A stretch of DNA of 29,982 bases from DASPLH01 sp035627675 (GCA_035627675.1 DASPLH010000001.1:1-29982); one strand, 5' to 3'; counted from the first letter of the stretch, positions 13,569 through 21,212 are shown. Notes: generated by a model not told the origin, from the letters alone. Numbers and translations: made by a program.

Positions 13569-14933
13569 TTAACTCCTCCGCATGTTCATCACCACTTCGG
13601 TCAGTTCGTCCACTACCGTCACCACGCGCGCCGCTGCCTGGAACGCGCGCTGGAATCGCAACAGGTCGGCCAGTTCTTCATCCATCGAGACGCCGCTGAT
13701 TGCGTCCCGCTGGGTTTGCAGTTGCTGAAGCACCATTTCGCTCGCGGCCACCTCAGCTTCCTCGTGTTTCAATTCGCTCCCGATCCTAAACGCGATCGCC
13801 GAGTAACACGCCACGGGCGACTTCCCGTCCACAACCGCGGTATCGCGGACTGCCAGCAGTCGCGCCAGGTTCGCGCTTCCGCCCGTCGAGCCGTCCATGC
13901 TCGCCGCGAATTGGCGCGCGTTTGACAGCGCGGCCGTCATGCCCGCGGCAGCCCCGGAGACCTGTTCCGGTTGCGCGAAGAAGTCCCCGCCCGCATTCCC
14001 CGATAGATCGAAACCGCCGTGGTGAATCGAGTTGACCGTCGTCGCGAAGCCGTACGCGAGCTCGTCCAGGTCCGTGAGCAGCCCCGGGATCGTGACGTCG
14101 CGCGCGCGCAGCAGGCCGCCGAGCTTGCCTTCGGTCAGTTCCGATGTGATGTCTTCCCCGGCCGCCGACACATGCGTGCTGCCATTCGCTCCCGGAACCG
14201 CTTCCAGCGCGTAGCTGTGACTTCCCAGCACGAGTGGCACGCCGTTCGCCGTCGTGAGGGTCACGCCTTCGTTGCTTTCCATCACCGAGACACTGGTCAG
14301 CTCCGCCATCTTTCGAATGAGCAGGGTTCGCTGATCCTCCAGCGCACTCGCGTCGGATTCGCTCCGCGCTTCGTGGATGGCTGCGTTCAACGCCGCGATC
14401 TGCGGCGCCAGTTCGTTCACTTCCTCAACGGCCTGCTTCACCGCCCGGCTTATGTTCCCCTGCAACGCAACCAGTTGCTGTGAAGTGGTACGAAACGCCG
14501 ATGCAAGGTTTCCTGCCGCCGTCAGCACACCCTCCCGGAGCGGCACGCTCGAGGCATCCGTGGACAAGTTCTGCATGGCATCGAAGAACGCGCCCAGTTC
14601 GTTGCCGAGGGCCCCATCCGCGTCGCCGAACAGCACCTCGGCCTTCTGCATCATCGAGACGTACGCCTCGGACTCCCCATAACTCTGCGTCTCTTCATGC
14701 AGCCGCAGTTCCAGCACGCTGTCACGCAGACTCCGGACCGACGTCAGTTGTACTCCATTGCCCATGGCCGCGAACGAACCCCCGTACGCGACCTGCTCCT
14801 GGAGCACAACGCGGCGCCTCGCATAGCCCGGCGTATTGGTGTTCGCAATATTGTTGGCGGCCGTCTGGATCGCGCCTTGCTGCGCGCGCAAACCGCTCAT
14901 CGCCGTCGAGAGCGCCCCAAGGAGGCTAAACAT
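13569..14933 (-). CDS. flgK: Hook-filament junction protein FlgK (HAP1)
   Basis: This 454-residue protein begins SLLGALSTAMSGLRAQQGAI and continues with NNIANTNTPGYARRR, the signature of the rod/hook/HAP family. A long helical part with VEEVNELAPQIAALNAAIHEA (about 170-190) and DQRTLLIRKMAELTSVSV is typical of FlgK. The C-terminus has GVSMDEELADLLRFQRAFQA, the conserved 'G.s.dEE..nl...Q.ay.A' end. The ATG at 14933 has GGGAGGGA upstream and gives the correct family N-terminus. It overlaps the end of flgN by eight bases, so chaperone and client are translated together. FlgK is exported through the flagellar type III system. Confidence 0.96.
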   Translation of the reverse strand: MFSLLGALSTAMSGLRAQQGAIQTAANNIANTNTPGYARRRVVLQEQVAYGGSFAAMGNGVQLTSVRSLRDSVLELRLHEETQSYGESEAYVSMMQKAEVLFGDADGALGNELGAFFDAMQNLSTDASSVPLREGVLTAAGNLASAFRTTSQQLVALQGNISRAVKQAVEEVNELAPQIAALNAAIHEARSESDASALEDQRTLLIRKMAELTSVSVMESNEGVTLTTANGVPLVLGSHSYALEAVPGANGSTHVSAAGEDITSELTEGKLGGLLRARDVTIPGLLTDLDELAYGFATTVNSIHHGGFDLSGNAGGDFFAQPEQVSGAAAGMTAALSNARQFAASMDGSTGGSANLARLLAVRDTAVVDGKSPVACYSAIAFRIGSELKHEEAEVAASEMVLQQLQTQRDAISGVSMDEELADLLRFQRAFQAAARVVTVVDELTEVVMNMRRS

Positions 14934-15309
14934 GGCTCCCTCCCGGCGCCGAGTATGTTCCCGCGTCGTGGCCGGCGCTCCCGGCACATTCGTGCGTGTT
15001 CTTCAAGGCGTTCACCCAGCGCGCCGAACGCCCCAGGAGCGCCGCCCGTATGCGATTGCGGCGCGCAATGCTCTCGCACAACTCCGACCACTGCGCCAGG
15101 CACTCGCTGTGCTGGGCGCGCGCAATCTCGCTCCGGAGCACACTCCTCGCCGACGACAGTTCCACCGCAATGGCTTCTTCGCTGCGCGTCAATTCCTCGA
15201 AGGCGTCCACGTCGCACGCAGCCAGCGCTGTGAGGCTCTTGGCAATGACGGCGTCGAGCCGCCTCAACTCGGGCGTGATTTCGTCCACACTGGCCATGGA
15301 TTTAGACAT
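14926..15309 (-). CDS. flgN: FlgN-like export chaperone
   Basis: This 127-residue protein is mostly helical: LRRLDAVIAKSLTALAACD, AFEELTRSEEAIAVELSSAR and an Arg/Ala-rich third helix (ESIARRNRIRAALLGRSARW). The last 20 residues are Gly/His-rich. FlgN proteins hold FlgK and FlgL before export, and the position directly in front of flgK, with an eight-base overlap, supports the call more than the sequence does. The ATG at 15309 has only a weak ribosome site; M5 at 15297 is an alternative. It is transcribed with flgM upstream. Confidence 0.7.
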   Translation of the reverse strand: MSKSMASVDEITPELRRLDAVIAKSLTALAACDVDAFEELTRSEEAIAVELSSARSVLRSEIARAQHSECLAQWSELCESIARRNRIRAALLGRSARWVNALKNTHECAGSAGHDAGTYSAPGGSHV

Positions 15310-15315
15310 GGCGAT

Positions 15316-15498
15316 CTAAACAAGGTCATCCACAACATGGTTGGGTTCTGTCGGCTCGGACGGCTCAGGCTCGTCTGTCGCGCCCGTGTCCCGGTCGTGG
15401 CGCGGTTGACGTTCCGGAGTCGAGCGCCCGCGCCTCGTCGCGTCGCCCATCGCGGGTTGCACGCGGGAGGCTGGCGTCACTGAACTGAGCTCAGCCAT
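15316..15498 (-). CDS. Small acidic/disordered ORF between flgM and flgN
   Basis: This 60-codon frame opens three bases after the flgM stop and ends six bases before the flgN start, so it exactly fills the gap in the operon. The product is low-complexity: Arg/Pro/Thr-rich in the middle (DATRRGRSTPERQPRHDRDT) and Glu/Pro-rich near the end. No domain is visible. It may be a real disordered peptide or a filler frame; the tight fit argues for translation, the composition against a defined fold. Confidence 0.4.
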   Translation of the reverse strand: MAELSSVTPASRVQPAMGDATRRGRSTPERQPRHDRDTGATDEPEPSEPTEPNHVVDDLV

Positions 15499-15501
15499 GA
15501 A

Positions 15502-15765
15502 TCACTTCTGCACCTTGATCAACTCGGCCAGAACTGCCTTGGCCACGGAGTCGGCCGGCGGCTCATACGTTCCGCTCTGCACGGCCATCCGCAGCCGCTC
15601 GACCTTCTCGGCTCGCGCGTCGCCCGGCGGCGACTGCGCCGACCGCAGCACCACCGTGTCCTCGACTTCGCGCTTCACCTCGTCGCCGCGGTCCGCATGA
15701 GGCTTCGGGGCTCGCGCTGCCTGGCAGTCTGCCGCCACGTTCGTTATGTACGAGTCGATTCTCAT
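15502..15765 (-). CDS. flgM: Anti-sigma-28 factor FlgM
   Basis: This 87-residue protein has the FlgM C-terminal pattern: ARAEKVERLRMAVQSGTYEP followed by VAKAVLAELI, where 'R.eKV..lr.ai..G.Y.vd...vA..ml..l' is the FliA-binding part. The N-terminal half is disordered, with DEVKREVEDTVVLRSAQS. FlgM holds FliA inactive until it is exported through the finished hook-basal body. The ATG at 15765 has AAAGG nine bases upstream. It has its own sigma-28 promoter inside the end of flgJ, so it should be made both from the upstream operon and in a FliA-dependent loop. Confidence 0.87.
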   Translation of the reverse strand: MRIDSYITNVAADCQAARAPKPHADRGDEVKREVEDTVVLRSAQSPPGDARAEKVERLRMAVQSGTYEPPADSVAKAVLAELIKVQK

Positions 15766-15798
15766 CCCTCGCTGCCTTTCTCCATGTCCTCGGTTCGT

Positions 15799-15825
15799 AT
15801 ATCGGCAAAGGCCTACGGCACTTTA
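15799..15825 (-). promoter_or_regulatory. Sigma-28 promoter of flgM-flgN-flgK-flgL, inside the flgJ end
   Basis: On the minus strand the site reads TAAAGTGC-N11-GCCGATAT, with one mismatch in the -10 and exact spacing. The -35 element overlaps the last codons of flgJ and the flgJ stop lies in the spacer. Transcription would start near 15792, about 27 bases before the flgM ATG. Confidence 0.88.
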
Positions 15826-16109
15826 GGCGACATCTCCTGTTTTTCCAGCTGCCGCAGCATCAGCTCTCCAAGACCCAGTCCGCCCCTGGATGCGAGAGCG
15901 CTCGCCACGGCCTGTGTTCCCAGCCCGCTCAGGGTCTCCGCCCCCGCGTCCGATCCGTCGGCCTCCACCTTCACGGACTCCTGGAGCTTCTCCAGGCTCT
16001 GTGCCAGCAATAGAGCTTCGAAGTCCTGGACTGCTTTCCGTAATCGTCCGTTTGCGCCGGGCTGCACGCCTTCGTTTCGGACGGCCGCGCTGACTGCATC
16101 AACGCTCAT
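15813..16109 (-). CDS. flgJ: Rod-binding protein, FlgJ N-terminal type
   Basis: This 98-residue protein consists of the rod-binding domain only. LRKAVQDFEALLLAQSLEKL (23-42) is the conserved 'L..a...FE.lfl..mlk.m' core, and LGTQAVASALASRGGLGLGELMLRQL matches the '....la..l...gGiGla..l...l' end. The muramidase half found in enteric FlgJ is absent, so another enzyme must open the peptidoglycan for the rod. The ATG overlaps the flgI stop as ATGA. Its own 3' end carries the -35 box of the flgM promoter. Confidence 0.88.
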   Translation of the reverse strand: MSVDAVSAAVRNEGVQPGANGRLRKAVQDFEALLLAQSLEKLQESVKVEADGSDAGAETLSGLGTQAVASALASRGGLGLGELMLRQLEKQEMSPKVP

Positions 16110-17215
16110 AGGATCGTCAGCTCCGCCTTCAACGCTCCCGCCGCATGCAGGGCCTGTAAGATCGCGACCACGTCGCGTGCCGTCGCGCCAATCGTCTGGA
16201 GTCCCTTGACGAGTTGTTCCACGCTGGCTCCTTCGGCCAACTCGATCCTCCTCACCGCAGACTCCTGCGAACGCAGCGTCGTCTGCGGCACCACGACGGT
16301 CTCTCCCCTAGAGAAACCTTCGGGCTGCGAGGCATGGAACTCGGTCGAGATATCGATCGCCAGAGTTCCGTGCAGGATCGACACGGCGCCGAGTTTCACG
16401 TCCGTACCCATCACAACCGTGCCGGTACGCTCGTTTACGACCACCCGTGCCGAGTGCGGCACCGTCACGATCAGTTCCTCGATCCTCGCCATCAAGGCCG
16501 GAACCGATCCTGCTCCGCGCTCGGGAACCTGCAACCGAACTCTCCGCCCATCGAGCGCCGTGGCAATATCGTTCGCGAACTCGCGGTTGATTGCCTCCGC
16601 GATGTTCCGCGCCGCGCCGAAGTCCGCCTCTCTCAGCAGCAAGGTAAGCACCGACGCGCCGCTTACATCGTTCGGAGCTTCGCGTTCCACGCGACCTCCC
16701 GCCGGAATCCGCCCTACGGTCGGGTGGTTCACCTGCTTTGCGCTTGCCCCGGCCGTAGCGCTGTAGCCGCCGAGCGTCAGCGCGCCCTGCGCCGCCGCAT
16801 ACACCTGGCCATCCGCTCCGTGCAGAGGCGTCAGCAGCAGTAATCCGCCCTCGAGGCTCTTCGCGTCGCCAATGGACGAGACCGTCACGTCCACCCGCGT
16901 GCCTGGCCGTGCCAACGGCGGCAGCGACGCCGTCACGAATACCGCCGCCACGTTGTTCACCCTCACCGCGGTCGCCGGTATCTGCACTCCCATCCGCTGC
17001 ATGATGCTCGCCAGGGTTTGTGTTGTGAACTGTGTCTGCCGCCGGTCCCCTGTGCCATTCAATCCCACGACCATGCCGTACCCGATCAGCGGGTTGTCCC
17101 GCATGCCTTCCAGGTCCGATACGTCGCGTATCCGGATGGCACGTGCATCTTTTGGCGCTTCCGCGATTGCCACGACGGAGCACAGGAGCGCGATCACAAG
17201 TGCAGCTCTACGCAT
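16106..17215 (-). CDS. flgI: Flagellar P-ring protein FlgI
   Basis: This 369-residue protein has a Sec signal peptide (MRRAALVIALLCSVVAIAEA) and the FlgI core: IRIRDVSDLEGMRDNPLIGY, GLNGTGDRRQTQFTTQ (just after), VNNVAAVFVTASLPP, and ARVVVNERTGTVVMGTDVKL. The C-terminus has QTIGATARDVVAILQALHAA followed by GAL, the expected family end. FlgI forms the periplasmic P-ring around the rod. The start at 17215 gives a clean signal peptide; a longer frame to 17254 would add 13 residues that run into flgH. flgH ends four bases upstream and flgJ overlaps downstream. Length is normal for the family. A P-ring gene indicates an outer membrane and a cell wall of the Gram-negative type. Confidence 0.97.
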   Translation of the reverse strand: MRRAALVIALLCSVVAIAEAPKDARAIRIRDVSDLEGMRDNPLIGYGMVVGLNGTGDRRQTQFTTQTLASIMQRMGVQIPATAVRVNNVAAVFVTASLPPLARPGTRVDVTVSSIGDAKSLEGGLLLLTPLHGADGQVYAAAQGALTLGGYSATAGASAKQVNHPTVGRIPAGGRVEREAPNDVSGASVLTLLLREADFGAARNIAEAINREFANDIATALDGRRVRLQVPERGAGSVPALMARIEELIVTVPHSARVVVNERTGTVVMGTDVKLGAVSILHGTLAIDISTEFHASQPEGFSRGETVVVPQTTLRSQESAVRRIELAEGASVEQLVKGLQTIGATARDVVAILQALHAAGALKAELTIL

Positions 17216-17219
17216 ACGT

Positions 17220-17906
17220 TCAGAACCCAACCAGCCGCAGCAACGTTCGTACAATCCAGTTCGGCGGGCGAGTCGAGTCGCTGATCACACCCTTGCCTTT
17301 CAACTCGAGTTCCAGATGAGACAGCGCAGTCGAAGCGATCCTGTTGTCGGGCGTCAGATCGCTCGGCCTCGCCACGCCGCGCAATAGCACCGTTTGGCGC
17401 TCATGATTCACCGTCACTTCGCGCCTCGCCTCGACCACCAGCGTTCCGTTCGGAAGCACCGCCACGACCTCGCCGGCAAGCGTGGTCCGCAGGCGAGAAC
17501 TCGATTGAGTCTGTGCCTGCCCCTTCAGCTTTCTCTCCGACCGGGGCGAGAACAGCTGCTCGATCCCTCCGGTGTTCAACCGGCCGGCAAGCGCGCTGAT
17601 CCCCGATGACGCCGAAGACGAACGTTCGGAAGCGACGTTGCCGCTTGCCTCCGCCACGGTCTGCTCCACGATGTCCACGAACACCACGTCGTGCACCGCG
17701 CGGGCCGTATTGTCGGACGCCAGATCGGCGAAACGCCCATCGAACGCCCACACACTTCCGGGACTGCGCTCCCCTGTGTCCGCCCCAATGTCTCTATGCA
17801 GGCGGGCGATGTAGTCCGCTCTCGAATCCGCGCGCTTGCTCTTTGCGACCGAGACGGTCACCAGCACCCCGAGCATCGCTGCCGTAGCCGCGACCCGCAT
17901 GTTCAT
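17220..17906 (-). CDS. flgH: Flagellar L-ring protein FlgH without a lipobox
   Basis: This 228-residue protein is FlgH-like by GSVWAFDGRFADLASDNTAR (51-70, family 'GSLw......lf.D.rA...GDivtV'), then VVFVDIVEQTVAEA, TTLAGEVVAVLPNGTLVVEA (family 'i.a.V..vlpNGnLvieG.r...vn.e...i...GvVrp.DI...N.v.S..iadA...y.g.G') and VLLRGVARPSDLTPDNRIAS. FlgH forms the outer-membrane L-ring and is normally a lipoprotein. This protein contains no cysteine at all, so it cannot be lipidated in the usual way. The N-terminus has a hydrophobic stretch (VAATAAMLGVLVTVSVA) that could be a cleavable signal peptide. The ATG at 17906 overlaps the flgA stop as ATGA; ATG at 17900 is an alternative. Confidence 0.9.
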   Translation of the reverse strand: MNMRVAATAAMLGVLVTVSVAKSKRADSRADYIARLHRDIGADTGERSPGSVWAFDGRFADLASDNTARAVHDVVFVDIVEQTVAEASGNVASERSSSASSGISALAGRLNTGGIEQLFSPRSERKLKGQAQTQSSSRLRTTLAGEVVAVLPNGTLVVEARREVTVNHERQTVLLRGVARPSDLTPDNRIASTALSHLELELKGKGVISDSTRPPNWIVRTLLRLVGF

Positions 17907-18427
17907 CGCGCCTTCTCCGCATTCTGCCCGGCCTCGGCCACGACCGCTCGCCAATGATCCCGGGTATCCGCCGTTCGTACCTTGATGGTTTCTCCCGCAC
18001 GCCCATCCTCGAGGCAAACGATCGGCACCGAGATCCGCATGCCTTCACTTACGATCCGCAGCGTCGCCCGGTCGTTCGCCCGCAAGAGCGGCTTTTCACC
18101 AGGGCGCTCCGCCCGGTTCGTCAACACGCTTCCGGCCGGCACGCGCGCCGACGCATAGAACGGCAGGCACTGTTGCAAACGGCATCGCATCCTGAACAGC
18201 ACTCGGCCGCCCGGCAACGCGCTCCGGCGCACTGCGGTCAGCTCCGGCTCTGCTACCCGCGACACGGGCGCAGTCCCAATCTCCAGTTCCGTCACTTCGC
18301 CCTCGACCAACCGGAGGTCGCTAGCGATCGCCGCCCGGACCCGGTCGCCTTGTATGCCGAACTCCGGCGGCTGGGCAATGCCCGTGGACGCCGCCAGCAC
18401 CACCGCAAGTAGCATTCCTCGCTTCAC
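17903..18427 (-). CDS. flgA: P-ring assembly chaperone FlgA
   Basis: This 174-residue protein has a signal peptide (MKRGMLLAVVLAASTGIAQ) and a C-terminal SAF-like domain with GEKPLLRANDRATLRIVSEG followed by MRISVPIVCLEDGRAGETIKV, where 'G..v.l.....g..i...g.Al.dG..Gd.I.V' is the FlgA pattern. It acts in the periplasm to help FlgI assemble into the P-ring. The start is GTG at 18427, with AGAGGCG just upstream, nine bases after the flgG stop. It overlaps flgH by four bases. The SAF domain lacks nothing obvious; the protein is at the short end of the family. Confidence 0.88.
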   Translation of the reverse strand: MKRGMLLAVVLAASTGIAQPPEFGIQGDRVRAAIASDLRLVEGEVTELEIGTAPVSRVAEPELTAVRRSALPGGRVLFRMRCRLQQCLPFYASARVPAGSVLTNRAERPGEKPLLRANDRATLRIVSEGMRISVPIVCLEDGRAGETIKVRTADTRDHWRAVVAEAGQNAEKAR

Positions 18428-18436
18428 GATTCGCCT

Positions 18437-19228
18437 CTACCGCGTCATGCTGTTCACTTGCTGGAACATTTCGTCGGCAGCGCGCACCACCCGCGAGTTC
18501 GACTCGTACGAGCGTTGCGCGAAGATCATCTGGATGAATTCCTCCACAACGTTCACATTCGACTGCTCCAGCATCCGTTGCTGGATGCTCCCCAGTCCCT
18601 CGGCGCCCCCCGGAGTCGCGATCATCGCGTCCCCCGAAGCGGTCGTTGCCAGGAAGAGATTCCTGCCGATACTGTTGAGCCCGCCCGGGTTCGAGAACAG
18701 CGCAAGCTGAATATTCCCGACCGTCTGCGAAGCCGACTGGCCGGGCTGCGTCACTGACACCGTTCCATCCTGCGCGATGTGGATGTCGGTTGCGTCCTGG
18801 GGTATGGCGATCGCCGGCTCCACCGGATCGCCCTCGGCCGTGACCAGGTTCCCTTCCGCGTCCAGGTGGAAACTTCCCGCGCGCGTGTACGCCGTCTCGC
18901 CGCTCGGCAGCTTCACCTGGAAGAATCCCTGACCGGTAATCATCAGGTCCAGAGGGTTCCCCGTCGTGTTGGAGTCGCCTTGCGTCTGGATCATCTCCGA
19001 GGCAACCGGCCGTGTGCCCAGGCCGATCTGCAGCCCCGCCGCGATCGTCGTCTGCTGCGTTGCGGCTGCTCCAGGCATCACCACGTTCTGATAGAGCAGG
19101 TCCTGGAACTGCAAGCGACGCCGGCGAAATCCCGCGGTGCTCGCGTTCGACAGGTTATGGGCGATGTTGTCGAGGTTGAGTTGCTGGGCAAGCATTCCGC
19201 TCGCCGCTGTATTCAGTGCGCGAAACAT
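18437..19228 (-). CDS. flgG: Distal rod protein FlgG
   Basis: This 263-residue protein begins MFRALNTAASGMLAQQLNLD, continues with NIAHNLSNASTAGFRRRRLQFQDLLYQ and has GQGFFQVKLPSGETAYTRAG (98-117), all typical of FlgG. The C-terminus LEQSNVNVVEEFIQMIFAQR then SYESNSRVVRAADEMFQQVN is the conserved end. FlgG forms the distal rod that crosses the P- and L-rings. AGGAG lies six bases upstream of the ATG. The length is the family norm. It follows flgF by eight bases and precedes flgA by nine. Confidence 0.97.
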   Translation of the reverse strand: MFRALNTAASGMLAQQLNLDNIAHNLSNASTAGFRRRRLQFQDLLYQNVVMPGAAATQQTTIAAGLQIGLGTRPVASEMIQTQGDSNTTGNPLDLMITGQGFFQVKLPSGETAYTRAGSFHLDAEGNLVTAEGDPVEPAIAIPQDATDIHIAQDGTVSVTQPGQSASQTVGNIQLALFSNPGGLNSIGRNLFLATTASGDAMIATPGGAEGLGSIQQRMLEQSNVNVVEEFIQMIFAQRSYESNSRVVRAADEMFQQVNSMTR

Positions 19229-19236
19229 AACCGCTC

Positions 19237-19971
19237 CTACACCCGAGGCAGCTCTTCCGCTGCGATTCGGTTGAATTCCGAATGGAACATCGTCATCGCC
19301 CGCTGCATCGCCTCTGCCTGCCGCTGGATCGTGATCAAGCCGACAGCGGCCCCCAGTGGATCGACATTCGACGATTCCAGCCAGCCTTGGCGGACCGTCG
19401 CTCCCGAGGCCTTCCGCTCCGTTCCCTCGGGCGCCGACACGTACATGGATCCCTCTGCCTTGATCTCCGTTCCGGGCGCGAACTCGACGACCTTGAGCCT
19501 GGCCGCAAGCGCGCCATCCACCGAGATCAGCCCCTCGGGTGAGAACGAAACCTTTCCGCGCGGCAGCCGCACCGGTCCGTTTTCTCCGATGACCGCATGG
19601 CCTTCCGCATTCGTCAATGTGCCGTCAGCCGCGAGACGCATTTGCCCCGCGCGCGTGTAGCGCGGCCCCGCAGGCGTCTGCACGGCGAAGAACCCCTGGC
19701 CGTCCAGCGCCAGGTCCAGGTCGTTGCCCGTCTCCTCGAAACTTCCTTGTGTCAGGTCGAGCCGGCTCCTGCCGAGCACGCCGAAGTCGTTCACGGCGGC
19801 GTTCAGCGGCGACAGCCGTGCATCCGCGCTGCCGGCGATCAGCGACTGGAACGTCTCTCGTTGTGCTTTGTAGCCGGAAGTGCTGGTGTTGGCCAGGTTG
19901 TGCGCCGTCAACTCCAGCGCGCGTGTTCTCGCCATCAGTCCCGCGCACGCTGCATAGAATCCGCTGGTCAC
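19237..19971 (-). CDS. flgF: Proximal rod protein FlgF
   Basis: This 244-residue protein has the rod-protein N-terminus (FYAACAGLMARTRALELTAH, then NLANTSTSGYKAQRETF), the central GQGFFAVQTPAGPRYTRAGQ and the C-terminal LESSNVDPLGAAVGLITIQR segment. Compared with FlgG it is shorter and ends with MTMFHSEFNRIAAEELPRV, which supports FlgF. The start is GTG at 19971, with GGAGG six bases upstream. The gene is the first of the flgF-G-A-H-I-J unit and lies directly behind a near-perfect sigma-54 promoter, which leaves a leader of only about 13 bases. Confidence 0.92.
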   Translation of the reverse strand: MTSGFYAACAGLMARTRALELTAHNLANTSTSGYKAQRETFQSLIAGSADARLSPLNAAVNDFGVLGRSRLDLTQGSFEETGNDLDLALDGQGFFAVQTPAGPRYTRAGQMRLAADGTLTNAEGHAVIGENGPVRLPRGKVSFSPEGLISVDGALAARLKVVEFAPGTEIKAEGSMYVSAPEGTERKASGATVRQGWLESSNVDPLGAAVGLITIQRQAEAMQRAMTMFHSEFNRIAAEELPRV

Positions 19972-19994
19972 GGCGAACCTCCGCCGTCATCACC

Positions 19995-20011
19995 TGCAAG
20001 CAGCGCGCCAA
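19995..20011 (-). promoter_or_regulatory. Sigma-54 promoter of the flgF operon
   Basis: On the minus strand the site reads TTGGCGCGCTGCTTGCA. This fits the -24/-12 consensus TTGGCRCG-N4-TTGCA, with GG and GC ten bases apart. The start site would lie near 19985, and the GGAGG of flgF follows at once. An NtrC-type activator would be needed; none is encoded in the window. Confidence 0.85.
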
Positions 20012-20094
20012 AGCGGATTATTCCGAAGAAATGTAAGGGGCTGAAACTACGAGCGTTCGCCGCCCATGAGAATTAGAAGAAGCTTAAGGTTGGG

Positions 20095-20472
20095 TCACGA
20101 AAGCAGTGGCAGGACGTGAGTCTTCACCTGTTCAGGCGTGAACGGTTTTCGTATATACCCCTTGGCTCCGCACGAGAGTGCTTCCATCACGTGCGCCTCG
20201 CTGCCTTCCGTGGTGATCATGATGACCGGCACGCCGCGCGCGTTTTCCACCGCGGCCAGGTTCTTCACGAAGTCCAGTCCGTTCATCACCGGCATATTGA
20301 TGTCGCTCAGGATGAGATCCACCTTATTCGCGCCGAGTGTCGTCAGTGCGTCCGCGCCGTTGCTCGCTTCCAGCACGCGGTCGAACTCGATCCCTGCCTG
20401 CGCGAGAAGCCGCTGCACGATCTTCCGCATGACCGCCGAATCGTCCACGATCAGCGCGTCGATTTTTCTCAT
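20095..20472 (-). CDS. cheY: CheY-type response regulator
   Basis: This 125-residue single-domain receiver has all functional residues at the same numbers as enteric CheY: the acidic pair D10-D11 in IVDDSAVMRK, phospho-acceptor D57 in LSDINMPVMNG, T87 in MITTEG and K109 in IRKPF. There is no output domain, so it should act by binding, most likely to FliM in the C-ring. The ATG at 20472 shares one base with the HDOD stop (TAATG), and GGAGG lies five bases upstream. It is the second gene of a FliA-dependent two-gene unit. The sigma-54 promoter of flgF lies downstream of its stop. Confidence 0.93.
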   Translation of the reverse strand: MRKIDALIVDDSAVMRKIVQRLLAQAGIEFDRVLEASNGADALTTLGANKVDLILSDINMPVMNGLDFVKNLAAVENARGVPVIMITTEGSEAHVMEALSCGAKGYIRKPFTPEQVKTHVLPLLS

Positions 20473-21161
20473 TACGTCCTCCAGTTGCGGCGGGCAGCGA
20501 TACTCAACCGGTCTGCCGTCTGCACAACCCTGACGATTTCCGCATGATCGCCGTCGTACCCGCGTTGATGGTGGAAGCGCATCGTGTCCCGGACGAAATC
20601 CGGGAACGTCCACTTGCCGGCCAGGTATGCGCCGACCGTGCAATGCAGGCCCCCGGCCAACTGTTCCGGATCGTCTTCGACACCACGGGTCACCACGCGA
20701 CCGAGGTCGTGAAGCAGTCCCGCCAGCTTGCCTCTCCGCCTCACCGCTTCCGGGGCGTCGCGCAAGAGGATGGCGCACCTCCGGGCCGTTGCCGAGCTGT
20801 GTTCCCAAAGCGCGGCCTCGTCCCGCGACGGCCGGAGCATCGGAGTCCTCGCAGCGACTTCGCCAAGTCCCTCCCGGCCAAGCAGAACGACCGCCTCTTC
20901 GATGGACTCCACTCCCGCGGCGTGCCTGGCCGCCAGCCGCAAGGTGTTCGCGGCAAGGGCGAAGTCACTTTCCATCACGTCCACCAGTTCCGCGAGGTCC
21001 AACACACGCGCCCCGGCGAGCCGCCGTAAGTGCTTCACCGAGCTTTCCAGCGCAGGGACACCGTCGTTCAGGACGGAAGCGTTCCCGGCGAGGCTGTGTA
21101 TCGAGTCCCAGGGAAGGACCGCGGGGCCATTGTGTGCCGATTGCGGATTGCTCGCCTGCAT
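20472..21161 (-). CDS. HDOD domain signalling protein
   Basis: This 229-residue protein is a single HDOD domain. Typical features are LPWDSIHSLAGNASVLNDGV near the start, the segment VESIEEAVVLLGREGLGEVA ('..si..Ai..LG...l..l'), AALWEHSSATARRCAILLRD, and LAGLLHDLGRVV (about 151-162), followed by GLHCTVGAYLAGKWTFPDFV and MRFHHQRG. HDOD proteins resemble HD phosphohydrolases but usually lack full metal sites; they often act as signalling or output modules. The start is placed at ATG 21161 with AGGGA upstream, because the longer frame (GTG at 21194) would overlap the -10 of a sigma-28 site. Coupling to cheY suggests a role in motility signalling. Confidence 0.85.
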   Translation of the reverse strand: MQASNPQSAHNGPAVLPWDSIHSLAGNASVLNDGVPALESSVKHLRRLAGARVLDLAELVDVMESDFALAANTLRLAARHAAGVESIEEAVVLLGREGLGEVAARTPMLRPSRDEAALWEHSSATARRCAILLRDAPEAVRRRGKLAGLLHDLGRVVTRGVEDDPEQLAGGLHCTVGAYLAGKWTFPDFVRDTMRFHHQRGYDGDHAEIVRVVQTADRLSIAARRNWRT

Positions 21162-21184
21162 GTGCCGTTCCCTGCCTGGATACA

Positions 21185-21212
21185 TCATCGGCACCGGGCG
21201 CTACTGACTTTA
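21185..21212 (-). promoter_or_regulatory. Sigma-28-like promoter of HDOD-cheY
   Basis: On the minus strand the site reads TAAAGTCA-N12-GCCGATGA. The -35 matches well and the -10 has one mismatch, but the spacer is one base longer than the consensus 11. It lies 24 bases ahead of the HDOD ATG. A small inverted repeat (GTCCCG/CGGGAC, 21222-21237) upstream could weakly terminate the preceding gene. Confidence 0.65.
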
